A stretch of DNA of 64,000 nt from an uncultured Agathobacter sp. (GCA_934359755.1 CAKRLV010000005.1:62001-126000), one strand, 5' to 3'. Shown: positions 34,808 through 44,367, numbered from the stretch's first letter. Program-made: numbers and translations. The notes: generated by a model not told the origin, from the letters alone.

Positions 34808-35465
34808 ATGTAATAGATGCGGGATAAGGATTATTGATAAGACGGATGAGTGTCCATTGTGTCATCAGGTGCTTGTGGATGATGGAAATGAGAATTATAA
34901 TTCATATCCAGATGCACGTGTACTGACAAAAAGATTCAGATGGTTTGAGAATTTTGTACTTTTTATATCAATTGTTATGGCAATTTCACTTATGACAATC
35001 GAATATCTTGTGAGTGATAGAATTGGATGGAGTGTGCTTGTTATTTTCGGACTGGTATATGTAAATGTTCTGATACGGCTTGCCGTAGTCGGTAAATCAG
35101 GATATCTTTTCAAGACGATCTGTATGGTAATTCTTGCCATAGTATTCTTGTGGGGAATTGATTACTATACAGGAGACAATGGCTGGTCACTTGCCTATGC
35201 ATATCCGTCGATTATCCTTCTGATGGATGTGGCGATAATTGTGATTATGATTATTAATTGGAGAAACTGGCAGAGTTATATGATGGTACAGATACTTATG
35301 GTTCTTCTTAGCTTTATAGCGATGATTCTTGTGTGGTGCGGAGTTATTAAGTTCCCATACCTGACAATTATTGCAATGCTGGCATCGCTGTTTCTTTTCC
35401 TTGGAACACTAATTATCGGAGATCAGAGAGCACGAAATGAATTAAAGCGGAGATTTCATATATGA
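34800..35465 (+). CDS. Zinc-ribbon multi-spanning membrane protein (DUF6320-like)
   Basis: 221 residues. The N-terminus is a CX2C-n-CX2C zinc ribbon (Cys5, Cys8, Cys19, Cys22: RCNRCGIRI and DECPLCHQV), followed by six or so transmembrane helices between ~45 and ~210 and a basic tail. The family name is from memory of similar genes beside condensation-like acyltransferases and is uncertain. Overlaps of 8 and 4 bases with its neighbours suggest equal-stoichiometry translation, so it may anchor or feed the two cytosolic enzymes. Confidence 0.75.
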   Translation: MSRCNRCGIRIIDKTDECPLCHQVLVDDGNENYNSYPDARVLTKRFRWFENFVLFISIVMAISLMTIEYLVSDRIGWSVLVIFGLVYVNVLIRLAVVGKSGYLFKTICMVILAIVFLWGIDYYTGDNGWSLAYAYPSIILLMDVAIIVIMIINWRNWQSYMMVQILMVLLSFIAMILVWCGVIKFPYLTIIAMLASLFLFLGTLIIGDQRARNELKRRFHI

Positions 35466-36469
35466 TGGAACATATTAAGGCGTTTATGAAAGGTCAGGAT
35501 TTTGAATTGGAGAATGAGAATATAAAAAGCGGCTATAATCCCATTACCGAGGGTGATCCGAATGTCAGCTTTAAAGGGCGCGTAATTACAGATTTGATAG
35601 GCTATTTTACGAATGATCTTGCGATTGGCAAAAAGATTAAGTCGGGTGAACTTCGTAAGAGATTGGTTGAACCACCGTGGAAAGTGCCAGAGTGTTTTAA
35701 TTTTACACATATTGATATGGACAATTTCACGATGAAGTTTTTATCATCGAAGGAGAATCCACGTTATGACAGGGTGATATTACAACTGCATGGTGGCGGA
35801 TATATGGGGGCAATTCGGAATGCGTATTACGTATTTGCGGGATTGTACAATGAGGTGAGCCATGGCTGCAGTGTGCTTACACCAGACTATCGGGTGGCAC
35901 CAGAATATCCGTATCCTGCGGCACTTGAAGATGCTGTTGCGTCATATAGGTGGCTGTTGGAGCGTGGCTGGAGTGGTGAGCAGATTGTAGTAGTGGGAGA
36001 TTCGGCTGGTGGTGGTCTTGCTATGGCACTTACTATGTATATAAGGGATCATGATATGCCGATTCCAGGAGGAATTGTGGCGATGTCACCATGGACGGAT
36101 GTGACAGCAAGTGGAGAGTCCTATACGACTAATTATGAGAGTGATCCACTTTTCGGGAAGACAAAAGACAGTCTTATCTATGTAAATGATTATGCGGGAG
36201 AACACGATCCTATGGATTGTTATATATCCCCTTTGTTTGGAGATTTCAGACAGTTCCCTCCTATGCTGATTCAGGTTGGATCTATAGAGATGCTTCTTAG
36301 CGATTCGGTCGATGCAGCAGCGAAGGCGAGACATCAGGGCGTAAGAGTAAGGCTTAGTGTATATGAGGGAATGTTTCATGTATTTCAGATGGGATATCTT
36401 AATATTCCAGAATCTAAGAAAGCATGGTATGAAGTAGGTAAATTCTTCGATGCGATAGATCGGGAATAG
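35462..36469 (+). CDS. Alpha/beta hydrolase, hormone-sensitive-lipase family
   Basis: 335 residues, starting within ATGA of the previous gene. It shows the HSL-family oxyanion-hole motif LHGGGYMGA near residue 103, nucleophile motif GDSAGGGLA near residue 179, acid in DPMDCYISPLFGD region near residue 250, and a histidine in GMFHVFQ near residue 306. It is expected to hydrolyse short-chain esters or lactones. Coupled to an acyltransferase, it may remove or edit the acyl group added by it; this is inference from context. Confidence 0.88.
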   Translation: MMEHIKAFMKGQDFELENENIKSGYNPITEGDPNVSFKGRVITDLIGYFTNDLAIGKKIKSGELRKRLVEPPWKVPECFNFTHIDMDNFTMKFLSSKENPRYDRVILQLHGGGYMGAIRNAYYVFAGLYNEVSHGCSVLTPDYRVAPEYPYPAALEDAVASYRWLLERGWSGEQIVVVGDSAGGGLAMALTMYIRDHDMPIPGGIVAMSPWTDVTASGESYTTNYESDPLFGKTKDSLIYVNDYAGEHDPMDCYISPLFGDFRQFPPMLIQVGSIEMLLSDSVDAAAKARHQGVRVRLSVYEGMFHVFQMGYLNIPESKKAWYEVGKFFDAIDRE

Positions 36470-36495
36470 AAACATAAATACCAATATCATTATAG

Positions 36496-36555
36496 ATAGA
36501 AATATAAATAGAAATATAAATAGAAATATAAATAGAAATGTAAATAGTAATATAA
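36496..36555. repeat. 12-bp tandem repeat, five units
   Basis: Units of ATAGAAATATAA, the last two with single changes, run directly up to the bidirectional terminator. Confidence 0.85.
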
Positions 36556-36558
36556 AAT

Positions 36559-36610
36559 AGAACCGCCATCCACATCAGCAATCAGCCAGAGTATGGGTGG
36601 CGGTTCTGTT
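36559..36610. terminator. Bidirectional terminator
   Basis: AGAACCGCCA and TGGCGGTTCT arms (36559-36568 and 36598-36607) with extra pairing inside, between the convergent hydrolase and ABC genes. Confidence 0.8.
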
Positions 36611-36659
36611 TACCTTTAGTGCGCCTGGCGGCGCACGTTTATAACGGGTAAAATAAGGG

Positions 36660-38555
36660 TTAAGCTAAATTTCCAGTGTAGAGCTGGTAGTATTTTCCGT
36701 GCTTATTGATAAGTTCATCATGGTTTCCACGTTCAATAACGCGGCCCTGTTCAAGTACGATGATACAGTCACTGTTTCGTACAGTTGATAGTCTGTGTGC
36801 AATGACGAAAGTGGTTCGTCCTGACATAAGCTTATCCATACCATCCTGAACAATCTTCTCGGTGTGGGTGTCAATAGAGCTTGTGGCCTCATCGAGAATC
36901 AGTACTGGTGGATCTGCGATAGCAGCGCGGGCAATAGCAAGCAGCTGCCGCTGTCCCTGGCTTAAGTTGGCACCGTCGCCGGTAAGAACTGTATTGTAGC
37001 CATCTGGAAGCTGGCGGATAAAGGTATCAGCGTTGGCAAGCTTAGCAGCTGCGTACACTTCTTCATCTGTAGCATCAAGCTTTCCATATCGGATATTGTC
37101 CATTACAGTAGCTGTAAAAAGGTGTGTGTCCTGAAGCACTATGCCAAGTGAACGTCGCAGGTCAGCTTTTTTGATTTTATTAATATTGATTCCGTCGTAT
37201 CTGATTTTACCATCCTGTATATCGTAGAATCGGTTGATGAGATTCGTGATAGTTGTTTTACCAGCACCAGTAGAACCAACAAATGCAATTTTCTGACCAG
37301 GTGTTGCGTATAAGTCTACATTGTGAAGAACAATTTTCTCAGAAACATATCCAAAGTCTACATCATCAAATACAACATCGCCTTTGACAGGCTTGTATTC
37401 TACTTCGCCGGTAGCCTGATGTGTGTGTTTCCATGCCCACATTCTTGTACGTGTAGCACTTTCAGTCAATACACCATTTTCCTCTTTTGCAAAGACAAGT
37501 TCAACATATCCGTTGTCCTCTTCGGTTGGCTCGTCAAGAAGTCTGAAGATTCTCTCGCATCCGGCAAGAGCCATAATGATGCTGTTGAACTGCTGGCTTA
37601 TCTGGGAGATTGGCATGTTAAAGCTCTTATTGAGAGTGAGGAAACTTGCAAGTTTTCCAAGTGTAAGTCCGTTAAATCCAGCAAGAGACATGATGCCTCC
37701 AGCTATTGCACAAAGGACATAGCTTAGATTTCCGAGCTGGGCGTTTATTGGACCCATTGTATTTGCATAGAAGTTGGCATTGTATGCGCTGTCAAAAAGC
37801 TGTTCGTTAAGCTTGTTGAACTCTTTGATATTTTCCTCTTCATGTGTGAAAACCTTAACGACTTTCTGTCCCTGGAGCATTTCTTCAATAAATCCGTTTA
37901 CATTACCGAGATCTCGTTGCTGTGCAAGGAAATAGCGGCTTGAGTGTTCGGCACATTTTTTAGTCACGAAAGTAACTATTCCTACCATAATAAGGGTAAG
38001 GATTGTAAGTGGAATACTTAAATAAATCATGGAAAAAAATACACCAACTACAGTAATTGCGCTGTTGAAAATCTGAGGAATACTCTGACTTATAAGCTGA
38101 CGCAGGGTATCGATATCATTTGTGTATACTGACATTATGTCTCCATGTGCGTGGGTATCGAAATACCTGATGGGTAAATCCTGCATGTGTGTAAAAAGTT
38201 CATCACGCATGCGCTTTATGCTTCCCTGTGATATATAAATCATAAGCTTCTGATAAATAAATGCACAGGCTATACCTATTAAATAGAAAATAGCAACTCT
38301 TGTAATGGCTGCAAGCAGTGCACTAAAATCAGAACTTCCGTCCTTTACCATTGGCAGAATGTAATCATCAATAAGACTCTGAGTGAAAAGAGTTCCCTGT
38401 ATATTAGCCAGTACACTTACAATGATACATACAAAAACTATTGCAAGCTGTATGCCGTAGTTTTTAGTTATGAATCGCATAAGACGCATGAATAGCTTTC
38501 CAGGATTTTCAATTTTTGGTTTTGGACCATGAGGTCCAGATCCAGGTCTTGGCAT
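36660..38555 (-). CDS. ABC exporter half-transporter, catalytic-site subunit
   Basis: 631 residues: a glycine/proline-rich start, six transmembrane helices (~30-330) and an ATP-binding domain. Walker A is GSTGAGKTT (~428), signature LSQGQRQLLAIARAA and Walker B VLILDEATSSID with the catalytic Glu. It overlaps the stop of the upstream partner by one base, with GGGAGGTG upstream. The pair forms a heterodimeric type IV exporter of the TM287/288 class; the divergent MarR gene suggests a drug or toxic-metabolite role. Confidence 0.92.
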   Translation of the reverse strand: MPRPGSGPHGPKPKIENPGKLFMRLMRFITKNYGIQLAIVFVCIIVSVLANIQGTLFTQSLIDDYILPMVKDGSSDFSALLAAITRVAIFYLIGIACAFIYQKLMIYISQGSIKRMRDELFTHMQDLPIRYFDTHAHGDIMSVYTNDIDTLRQLISQSIPQIFNSAITVVGVFFSMIYLSIPLTILTLIMVGIVTFVTKKCAEHSSRYFLAQQRDLGNVNGFIEEMLQGQKVVKVFTHEEENIKEFNKLNEQLFDSAYNANFYANTMGPINAQLGNLSYVLCAIAGGIMSLAGFNGLTLGKLASFLTLNKSFNMPISQISQQFNSIIMALAGCERIFRLLDEPTEEDNGYVELVFAKEENGVLTESATRTRMWAWKHTHQATGEVEYKPVKGDVVFDDVDFGYVSEKIVLHNVDLYATPGQKIAFVGSTGAGKTTITNLINRFYDIQDGKIRYDGININKIKKADLRRSLGIVLQDTHLFTATVMDNIRYGKLDATDEEVYAAAKLANADTFIRQLPDGYNTVLTGDGANLSQGQRQLLAIARAAIADPPVLILDEATSSIDTHTEKIVQDGMDKLMSGRTTFVIAHRLSTVRNSDCIIVLEQGRVIERGNHDELINKHGKYYQLYTGNLA

Positions 38556-40303
38556 TATGCAGCACCTCCCTCGTCAAAATCTCCGCCCCCATTTGTCTGT
38601 GATTCATAGACTTCACGGTAGAGTTCATTTGTATTAAGTAATTCTTCATGTGTTCCGAAACCATCTAACTTTCCATCATTTAATACGATAATTCTATCGG
38701 CATCCATAACAGAGGAAATACGTTGAGCGATTATAAGCTTCGTGGTTCCAGGAATATTCTCGCGGAAAGCCCTTCTGATTTTTGCATCTGTTGCAGTATC
38801 AACTGCACTTGTGCTGTCATCAAGAATAAGTACCTTCGGTTTCTTAAGAAGCGCGCGGGCGATACAAAGTCTTTGTTTCTGACCACCTGACACATTAGTT
38901 CCACCCTGTTCAATATGTGTGTTGTATTTATCAGGAAAGGCCTCTATGAAATCATCTGCACATGCCATTTTGCAGGCATTGATGCATTCTTCATCTGTAG
39001 CATTTTTATCGCCCCAGCGAAGGTTATCGAGGATAGTACCTGAGAAAAGTACATTCTGCTGGAGAACAACAGACACCTGATTACGGAGTGCTTCCATGTC
39101 ATATTTTCTAACATCAAGTCCACCAACTTTGACACTTCCTTCATTGACATCATACAGACGGCTGATAAGGCTGACCAGTGATGATTTTGAGCTGCCGGTT
39201 CCACCGATGATACCGATTGTTTCACCAGATTGTATGCTTAAGTTTATATCGTCCAGTACTGGTGTCTCGGATGTCTTTGAATATCTGAATGTCACATGCT
39301 CAAATTCAATAGAACCGTCTGCAACATCTAAAACAGGTTCATCAGGATTTTTGAGTGTACTTTCTGTATTAAGGACCTCACTTATTCTTCGCATACTTGC
39401 GACACTCATTGTAACCATAACAAAAATCATGGACAGCATCATGAGGTTCATAAGAATTGTCATACAGTATGTAAGAAGTGTCATAAGGTCACCTGTCAAA
39501 AGAGTGTCAGAAATAATCATATGAGCACCAATCCAGCTGATAAGCAGAATGCATGCATATACCATAAACTGCATGATAGGACCATTGAATACCACGATGC
39601 TTTCAGCTTTGATGAACACATCATATATATTTTTGCTAGCTTTTGTAAATCGTTTTTTCTCATAGTCCTCACGTACATATGCTTTTACAACTCGTATAGC
39701 AGAGACATTTTCCTGTACGCTCTCATTTAATTCATCATACTTTTCAAACGCGGCGCTGAAATAGTTCATTGCGCGCGATACGATAAAAATAAGTATTATG
39801 CTGAGTATAATTACAGCTGCCAGATAAATTGAGGCAAGCTTCGGGCTGATGAAAAATGACATGATCATAGCGCAGATTATAGAAGCAGGTGCACGCATTG
39901 CCATACGCAGAATCATCTGATAGGCATTCTGGATATTTGTTACGTCTGTTGTAAGACGTGTGACAAGACCTGCAGTGCTGAATTTATCTATGTTTGCAAA
40001 TGAATATGTCTGAATTTGGGCAAACATTGCTTTTCGCAGATTTTTACCAAGTCCCATAGAGGCTTTGGCACCATATTTCGCACCGAGAATACCGCCGGTA
40101 AGAGATATAAGAGCGGCAACTATCATCCATGCACCCATTACATAGATGTGGTGTGTATCACCTTTATTTACACCGTTGTCGACTATAGAACCCATAAGCA
40201 AAGGGATTATAGTTTCCATAGCAACTTCAATAAGCATAAATAAAGGAGTGACAATGGAAGCTTTGGTATATTCTTTTACTTCACCTAGAATTGTCTTTAA
40301 CAT
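38555..40303 (-). CDS. ABC exporter half-transporter, degenerate-site subunit
   Basis: 582 residues with six helices (~15-310) and an ATP-binding domain. Walker A is GGTGSSKSS (~367), signature NVSGGQKQRL, and Walker B VLILDDSTSAVD where the catalytic Glu is Asp. This is the usual asymmetry of heterodimeric exporters: one consensus and one degenerate site. First gene of the operon, with AAAGGAA before the start and the MarR-type operator ~40 bases upstream. Confidence 0.92.
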   Translation of the reverse strand: MLKTILGEVKEYTKASIVTPLFMLIEVAMETIIPLLMGSIVDNGVNKGDTHHIYVMGAWMIVAALISLTGGILGAKYGAKASMGLGKNLRKAMFAQIQTYSFANIDKFSTAGLVTRLTTDVTNIQNAYQMILRMAMRAPASIICAMIMSFFISPKLASIYLAAVIILSIILIFIVSRAMNYFSAAFEKYDELNESVQENVSAIRVVKAYVREDYEKKRFTKASKNIYDVFIKAESIVVFNGPIMQFMVYACILLISWIGAHMIISDTLLTGDLMTLLTYCMTILMNLMMLSMIFVMVTMSVASMRRISEVLNTESTLKNPDEPVLDVADGSIEFEHVTFRYSKTSETPVLDDINLSIQSGETIGIIGGTGSSKSSLVSLISRLYDVNEGSVKVGGLDVRKYDMEALRNQVSVVLQQNVLFSGTILDNLRWGDKNATDEECINACKMACADDFIEAFPDKYNTHIEQGGTNVSGGQKQRLCIARALLKKPKVLILDDSTSAVDTATDAKIRRAFRENIPGTTKLIIAQRISSVMDADRIIVLNDGKLDGFGTHEELLNTNELYREVYESQTNGGGDFDEGGAA

Positions 40304-40342
40304 TTTGTTTTCCTTTCTTTATATAATGCTTGATTTTTTTTA

Positions 40343-40356
40343 GTTAGTGTGCTAAC
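40343..40356. promoter_or_regulatory. MarR-type operator between the ABC exporter and marR
   Basis: GTTAG TGTG CTAAC, a perfect 5-bp inverted repeat extended by flanking TTA/A bases, lies in the 108-base divergent region, placed to repress both directions. Confidence 0.6.
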
Positions 40357-40411
40357 AATGTTATATATTAATCCCTCAAAAAATAAATGTCAACAGATTG
40401 GAATGTTAAAA

Positions 40412-40876
40412 ATGTGTGAACAAAATGAGCAAAAAGAACTAGGTGTTAAACTTCGTATTGTACATAATAAAATAGACAAATATTTTGACAGGCGTCATAA
40501 AAGTGGGGAAATCTGCTATCCCAAGGGACAGGGGATGACACTTCATTATCTTATAGAGCATGATGGCGAAGAAATATTTCAAAAGGATATTGAGAGACAT
40601 TTTAAAATAACAGCAGCCACTGCTACTAATATATTAAAGGGGCTTGAGAAAAATAATCTCATAGTCAGAAATACAATGCCGCATGATGCAAGATTAAAGC
40701 AGATTATACTGACTGCTAAAGGGTATGAGACAGAAGCATATATCACTAAGAATATCAGCACCCTTGAAAGCGGTATGGTGAAGGGATTTTCAGAGGAAGA
40801 ACTTGGAAATCTTATGGATATGTTAGATCGTGTAGCACTAAATATAGATGAATTAATACAGAATCTTGATTTATAA
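40412..40876 (+). CDS. MarR family regulator
   Basis: About 154 residues from ATG 40412; the ATG at 40403 is an alternative, while starts at 40349 and 40358 lie in or beside the operator. No strong ribosome binding site is seen (GGAAT only). The winged helix-turn-helix spans ~30-105: GMTLHYLIEHDG, KDIERHFKITAATATNILKG and the wing NTMPHDARLKQIILTAKG. It probably represses the divergent ABC exporter and itself until a drug or metabolite binds. Confidence 0.87.
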   Translation: MCEQNEQKELGVKLRIVHNKIDKYFDRRHKSGEICYPKGQGMTLHYLIEHDGEEIFQKDIERHFKITAATATNILKGLEKNNLIVRNTMPHDARLKQIILTAKGYETEAYITKNISTLESGMVKGFSEEELGNLMDMLDRVALNIDELIQNLDL

Positions 40877-40878
40877 CA

Positions 40879-40906
40879 TTGACATTACCACAATATATAG
40901 TATAAT
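40879..40906 (+). promoter_or_regulatory. nrdD promoter with a NrdR-like box
   Basis: TTGACA, 16-base spacer, TATAAT. The spacer and -10 contain CCACAATATATAGTAT (40888-40903), matching the NrdR box consensus ACACWATATATWGTGT at 14 of 16 positions. Only one box was seen, whereas functional sites usually come in pairs. Confidence 0.65.
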
Positions 40907-40953
40907 TGAGTTTGCCCATTAAGTACGTAATTATATGAGAGGAATGTTATTTT

Positions 40954-43155
40954 ATGAAGATTATAAAAAGAAGCGGTAGCGAAGACGTATTCGATGTAGA
41001 TAAAATTATAGGAGCTATCAGAAAGGCAAATGATTCAGTAATCGACTATGAGAAGCTTAAGGATGAACAGATTGTAGAAATCGCAGAGAATGTAGAAATT
41101 GCATGCGAGAATATGAAGCGTTCTCCTAGCGTAGAAGAGATTCAGGATATGGTGGAGAACCAGCTGATGAATCAGCGTGCATTTACAGTAGCACGTAATT
41201 ACATCACATACAGATATAAAAGAGCGCTTGTCAGAAAGTCTAACTCTACAGATGAGCAGATTCTCAGTCTGCTTGAGTGCAATAACGAAGAAGTAAAGCA
41301 GGAGAACTCTAACAAGAACCCTACTGTCAACAGCGTACAAAGAGATTATATGGCTGGCGAGGTGAGTAAGGACATCACAAAGAGATTTTTACTTCCAGAG
41401 GATGTGGTTGAGGCACATGAGAAGGGTATTATTCATTTCCATGATGCTGACTATTTTGCGCAGCATATGCATAATTGCTGTCTCGTAAATCTCGAGGATA
41501 TGCTTCAGAATGGAACCGTGATAAGTGAGACAATGATAGATACTCCAAAGAGTTTCTCGACTGCATGCAATATCGCAACACAGGCAATTGCGCAGATTGC
41601 AAGTTCACAGTATGGCGGACAGAGTATTTCGCTTGCTCATCTTGCACCATTTGTACAGGTCAGCAGAGAAAAATTCAGAAAGAATGTAAGAGCAGAATTT
41701 GAGGAAGCTGGTGTTGAGATAGATGAGGATAAGGTTAACCAGATTGCCGAGCTTCGTGTAAAAGAAGAAATAAATCGTGGTGTGCAGATGATACAGTATC
41801 AGGTGATTACACTTATGACCACAAATGGACAGGCACCTTTTATTACAGTATTCATGTATCTAAATGAAGCACCGGAAGGACAGACAAGAACTGACCTTGC
41901 AGCTATTATCGAGGAGATGCTTCATCAGAGAATTAAAGGCGTAAAGAATGAAAAGGGTGTATATATCACACCGGCATTTCCTAAGCTTATTTATGTTCTT
42001 GAGGATAATAATATACATGAGGATTCACAGTATTGGTATCTGACAGAGCTTGCAGCTAAGTGTACGGCAAAGCGAATGGTACCTGATTATATTTCAGAGA
42101 AGAAGATGATTGAACTCAAGGTTGATAAGAATGGCGAGGGACATTGCTATACATGTATGGGATGCCGTAGTTTCCTTACTCCTTATGTTGATGAGAATAA
42201 TAAGCCTAAGTATTACGGAAGATTCAATCAGGGTGTTGTGACAATTAATCTTGTAGATGTTGCATGCTCATCAGGCAAAGATGAAGAAAAATTCTGGAAG
42301 CTTATGGATGAAAGACTCGAGCTTTGCCACAAGGCACTTATGTGCAGACATAAGAGACTTCTTGGAACACCATCTGATGTTGCGCCTATTTTATGGCAGA
42401 ACGGTGCGCTTGCACGTCTTAAGAAAGGCGAGACAATTGACAAGCTTTTATTTGGCGGATATTCTACAATATCTCTCGGATATGCAGGACTTTGTGAGTG
42501 TACACGTTATATGAAGGGTGTATCACATACAGAGCCGGAAGTGGGAACTCCATTTGCACTTAAGGTCATGGAGAGACTTAACAGAGCTTGCGAAGAATGG
42601 AAAGAAAAAGAGAACATTGATTTTAGTATTTATGGAACTCCTCTTGAGTCGACAACATACAAATTTGCAAAATGTCTTCAGAAGAGATTTGGACGAATAG
42701 AGGGCGTTACAGACAAGAATTATATTACAAATAGTTATCATGTTCATGTAACAGAAGAGATTAATGCGTTTGATAAGCTTAAATTTGAAGCACAGTTCCA
42801 GCAGCTTTCTCCAGGAGGAGCAATCAGTTATGTTGAAGTGCCAAACATGCAGAATAATATCGAAGCGGTTCTTTCTGTAATGCAGTATATCTATGATAAC
42901 ATCATGTATGCAGAGCTTAATACCAAGAGTGATTACTGCCAGAAATGTGGATATGACGGAGAAATCCAGATAATCGAAGAAGAGGGCAGCGGAAAGCTTA
43001 TTTGGGAATGTCCATGCTGTGGTAACAGAGACCAGGATACAATGAGTGTTGCGCGCCGTACATGTGGCTATATCGGAACACAGTTCTGGAATCAGGGAAG
43101 AACTCAGGAAATCAAAGAGAGAGTGCTTCATTTATCTAACAGTGTAGTGAAATAA
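40954..43155 (+). CDS. nrdD: Anaerobic ribonucleoside-triphosphate reductase
   Basis: 733 residues, GAGAGGAA before the ATG. An N-terminal ATP-cone (~1-95) begins KIIKRSGSEDVFD. The glycyl-radical core has HMHNCCLVNLEDMLQNG near residue 170, CNIATQAIAQIASSQYGG near residue 208, the zinc site CQKCGYD ... CPCCGNRD (~660-690), and the C-terminal radical loop RRTCGYIG (~703). It makes dNTPs without oxygen using formate; the radical is installed by NrdG, encoded 225 bases downstream. Likely controlled by NrdR via the box in its promoter. Confidence 0.96.
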   Translation: MKIIKRSGSEDVFDVDKIIGAIRKANDSVIDYEKLKDEQIVEIAENVEIACENMKRSPSVEEIQDMVENQLMNQRAFTVARNYITYRYKRALVRKSNSTDEQILSLLECNNEEVKQENSNKNPTVNSVQRDYMAGEVSKDITKRFLLPEDVVEAHEKGIIHFHDADYFAQHMHNCCLVNLEDMLQNGTVISETMIDTPKSFSTACNIATQAIAQIASSQYGGQSISLAHLAPFVQVSREKFRKNVRAEFEEAGVEIDEDKVNQIAELRVKEEINRGVQMIQYQVITLMTTNGQAPFITVFMYLNEAPEGQTRTDLAAIIEEMLHQRIKGVKNEKGVYITPAFPKLIYVLEDNNIHEDSQYWYLTELAAKCTAKRMVPDYISEKKMIELKVDKNGEGHCYTCMGCRSFLTPYVDENNKPKYYGRFNQGVVTINLVDVACSSGKDEEKFWKLMDERLELCHKALMCRHKRLLGTPSDVAPILWQNGALARLKKGETIDKLLFGGYSTISLGYAGLCECTRYMKGVSHTEPEVGTPFALKVMERLNRACEEWKEKENIDFSIYGTPLESTTYKFAKCLQKRFGRIEGVTDKNYITNSYHVHVTEEINAFDKLKFEAQFQQLSPGGAISYVEVPNMQNNIEAVLSVMQYIYDNIMYAELNTKSDYCQKCGYDGEIQIIEEEGSGKLIWECPCCGNRDQDTMSVARRTCGYIGTQFWNQGRTQEIKERVLHLSNSVVK

Positions 43156-43186
43156 TAGTTTAAGACATAAATGCGAGGTAAATGCG

Positions 43187-43220
43187 AGACGGAATTCTAT
43201 TTCAGGGATTCCGTCTTTTT
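43187..43220 (+). terminator. Rho-independent terminator after nrdD
   Basis: AGACGGAAT and ATTCCGTCT arms then TTTT. It separates nrdD from nrdG, which therefore probably has its own promoter (TATAAT preceded by TGG near 43240). Confidence 0.88.
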
Positions 43221-43380
43221 ATGTGTGTAAACTTGTGGTATAATTATATCTATTAAGTACAGAAATATATATCATGTATTTAACAGTTTCATATATAGAA
43301 TATGAGGATTAAATTACGATAGGAATGAAGTAACTAAGAGCGGTTTTGGAATAGAAGATTATAAGGAAGAGTAGGATTTT

Positions 43381-43908
43381 ATGCATTTTGGACAGATATT
43401 TACAGCTGACAGCGCAAATGGAATTGGTATAAGGGTAAGCCTGTTTGTTTCTGGTTGCACGAACAAGTGTAAAGGATGTTTCCAGCCAGAGACATGGGAT
43501 TTTAACTATGGACAGGAATACACTAAAGAGACAGAAGATTTCATAATCAAAGAGCTGTCAAAGGCTTACTATACAGGACTTACGATATTAGGCGGGGAGC
43601 CGTTTGAACCATCTAATCAAAAAGAACTGATAAATCTTATCAGAAGAGTAAAAGAGGAATGCCCAGGGAAGACTATCTGGATGTACACGGGCTTTACTTA
43701 TGACAGGGATCTGGTAACTGGTGGATGCAGATATACAGAAGTCACGGATGAGATACTTGACAGTATAGATATCCTTGTAGATGGGCGTTTTGAGGAAGAA
43801 CTTAAGAATATCACATTGAATTTCAGAGGGTCTTCAAATCAGAGAATTATCGAAATGAAAGCGACAAGAGCAGCAGGCAAAGTGGTATTGTCGGAACTGA
43901 ATAATTAG
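43381..43908 (+). CDS. nrdG: Anaerobic ribonucleotide reductase activating protein
   Basis: 175 residues. The CTNKCKGC motif (residues 26-33, CX3CX2C) binds the radical-SAM cluster, and GGEPFEP near residue 72 is the SAM-contact motif; the rest is a compact partial barrel as in NrdG. It generates the glycyl radical in NrdD. An AGGAAGAG site precedes the ATG. Confidence 0.94.
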   Translation: MHFGQIFTADSANGIGIRVSLFVSGCTNKCKGCFQPETWDFNYGQEYTKETEDFIIKELSKAYYTGLTILGGEPFEPSNQKELINLIRRVKEECPGKTIWMYTGFTYDRDLVTGGCRYTEVTDEILDSIDILVDGRFEEELKNITLNFRGSSNQRIIEMKATRAAGKVVLSELNN

Positions 43909-44007
43909 TGATAATGTAGAGGTTCTCATGTAATTGATAATTGCATAGACTTGCAAAAATCACAATAAAGTGGCAAAATAGTCGATGGATATAAGGGAGA
44001 TTGACAA

Positions 44008-44334
44008 ATGAAAAAGAAATGGAGCCGATTACTTGGCACGGTGTGTTACGCGCTAGGAATTTTTTGTTCGCTCTATGTAGGTGGATATCTTATGCTGATT
44101 AAGCCGATAGAAGAGTTGCTTTATGCATTTTCAGCAGATACACTTACATTTTCATTGCTTATCCATAATATTATAATTATAGCACTATCTACCACATTTG
44201 CAGGGTTTGTATGGTGTATTGGTTATATAGGATATAATTTTTTCAAGGGGAATGAGGATCCTGATTGGGAAGCTATTGAACAGAAAATAAGAGACAAGAA
44301 AAACTGTAAAGAAGATAACGACGCGGATAATTAA
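44008..44334 (+). CDS. Small two-helix membrane protein, unknown function
   Basis: 108 residues; AAGGGAG before the ATG. Two clear hydrophobic helices (~12-34 and ~52-78) are separated by a loop KPIEELLYAFSADTL; the tail (~85-108) is highly charged (DPDWEAIEQKIRDKK). No family recognised with certainty. It is 33 bases before the fliB gene and could be its neighbour by chance. Confidence 0.7.
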   Translation: MKKKWSRLLGTVCYALGIFCSLYVGGYLMLIKPIEELLYAFSADTLTFSLLIHNIIIIALSTTFAGFVWCIGYIGYNFFKGNEDPDWEAIEQKIRDKKNCKEDNDADN

Positions 44335-44367
44335 TAAAAGAACAATTTGAGAGAAGAGGATAATAAC

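Noticed and set aside
42523..43131. 202-codon minus-strand open frame inside nrdD
   Set aside because: It lies fully within nrdD, whose zinc site and glycyl-radical loop are coded there on the plus strand.
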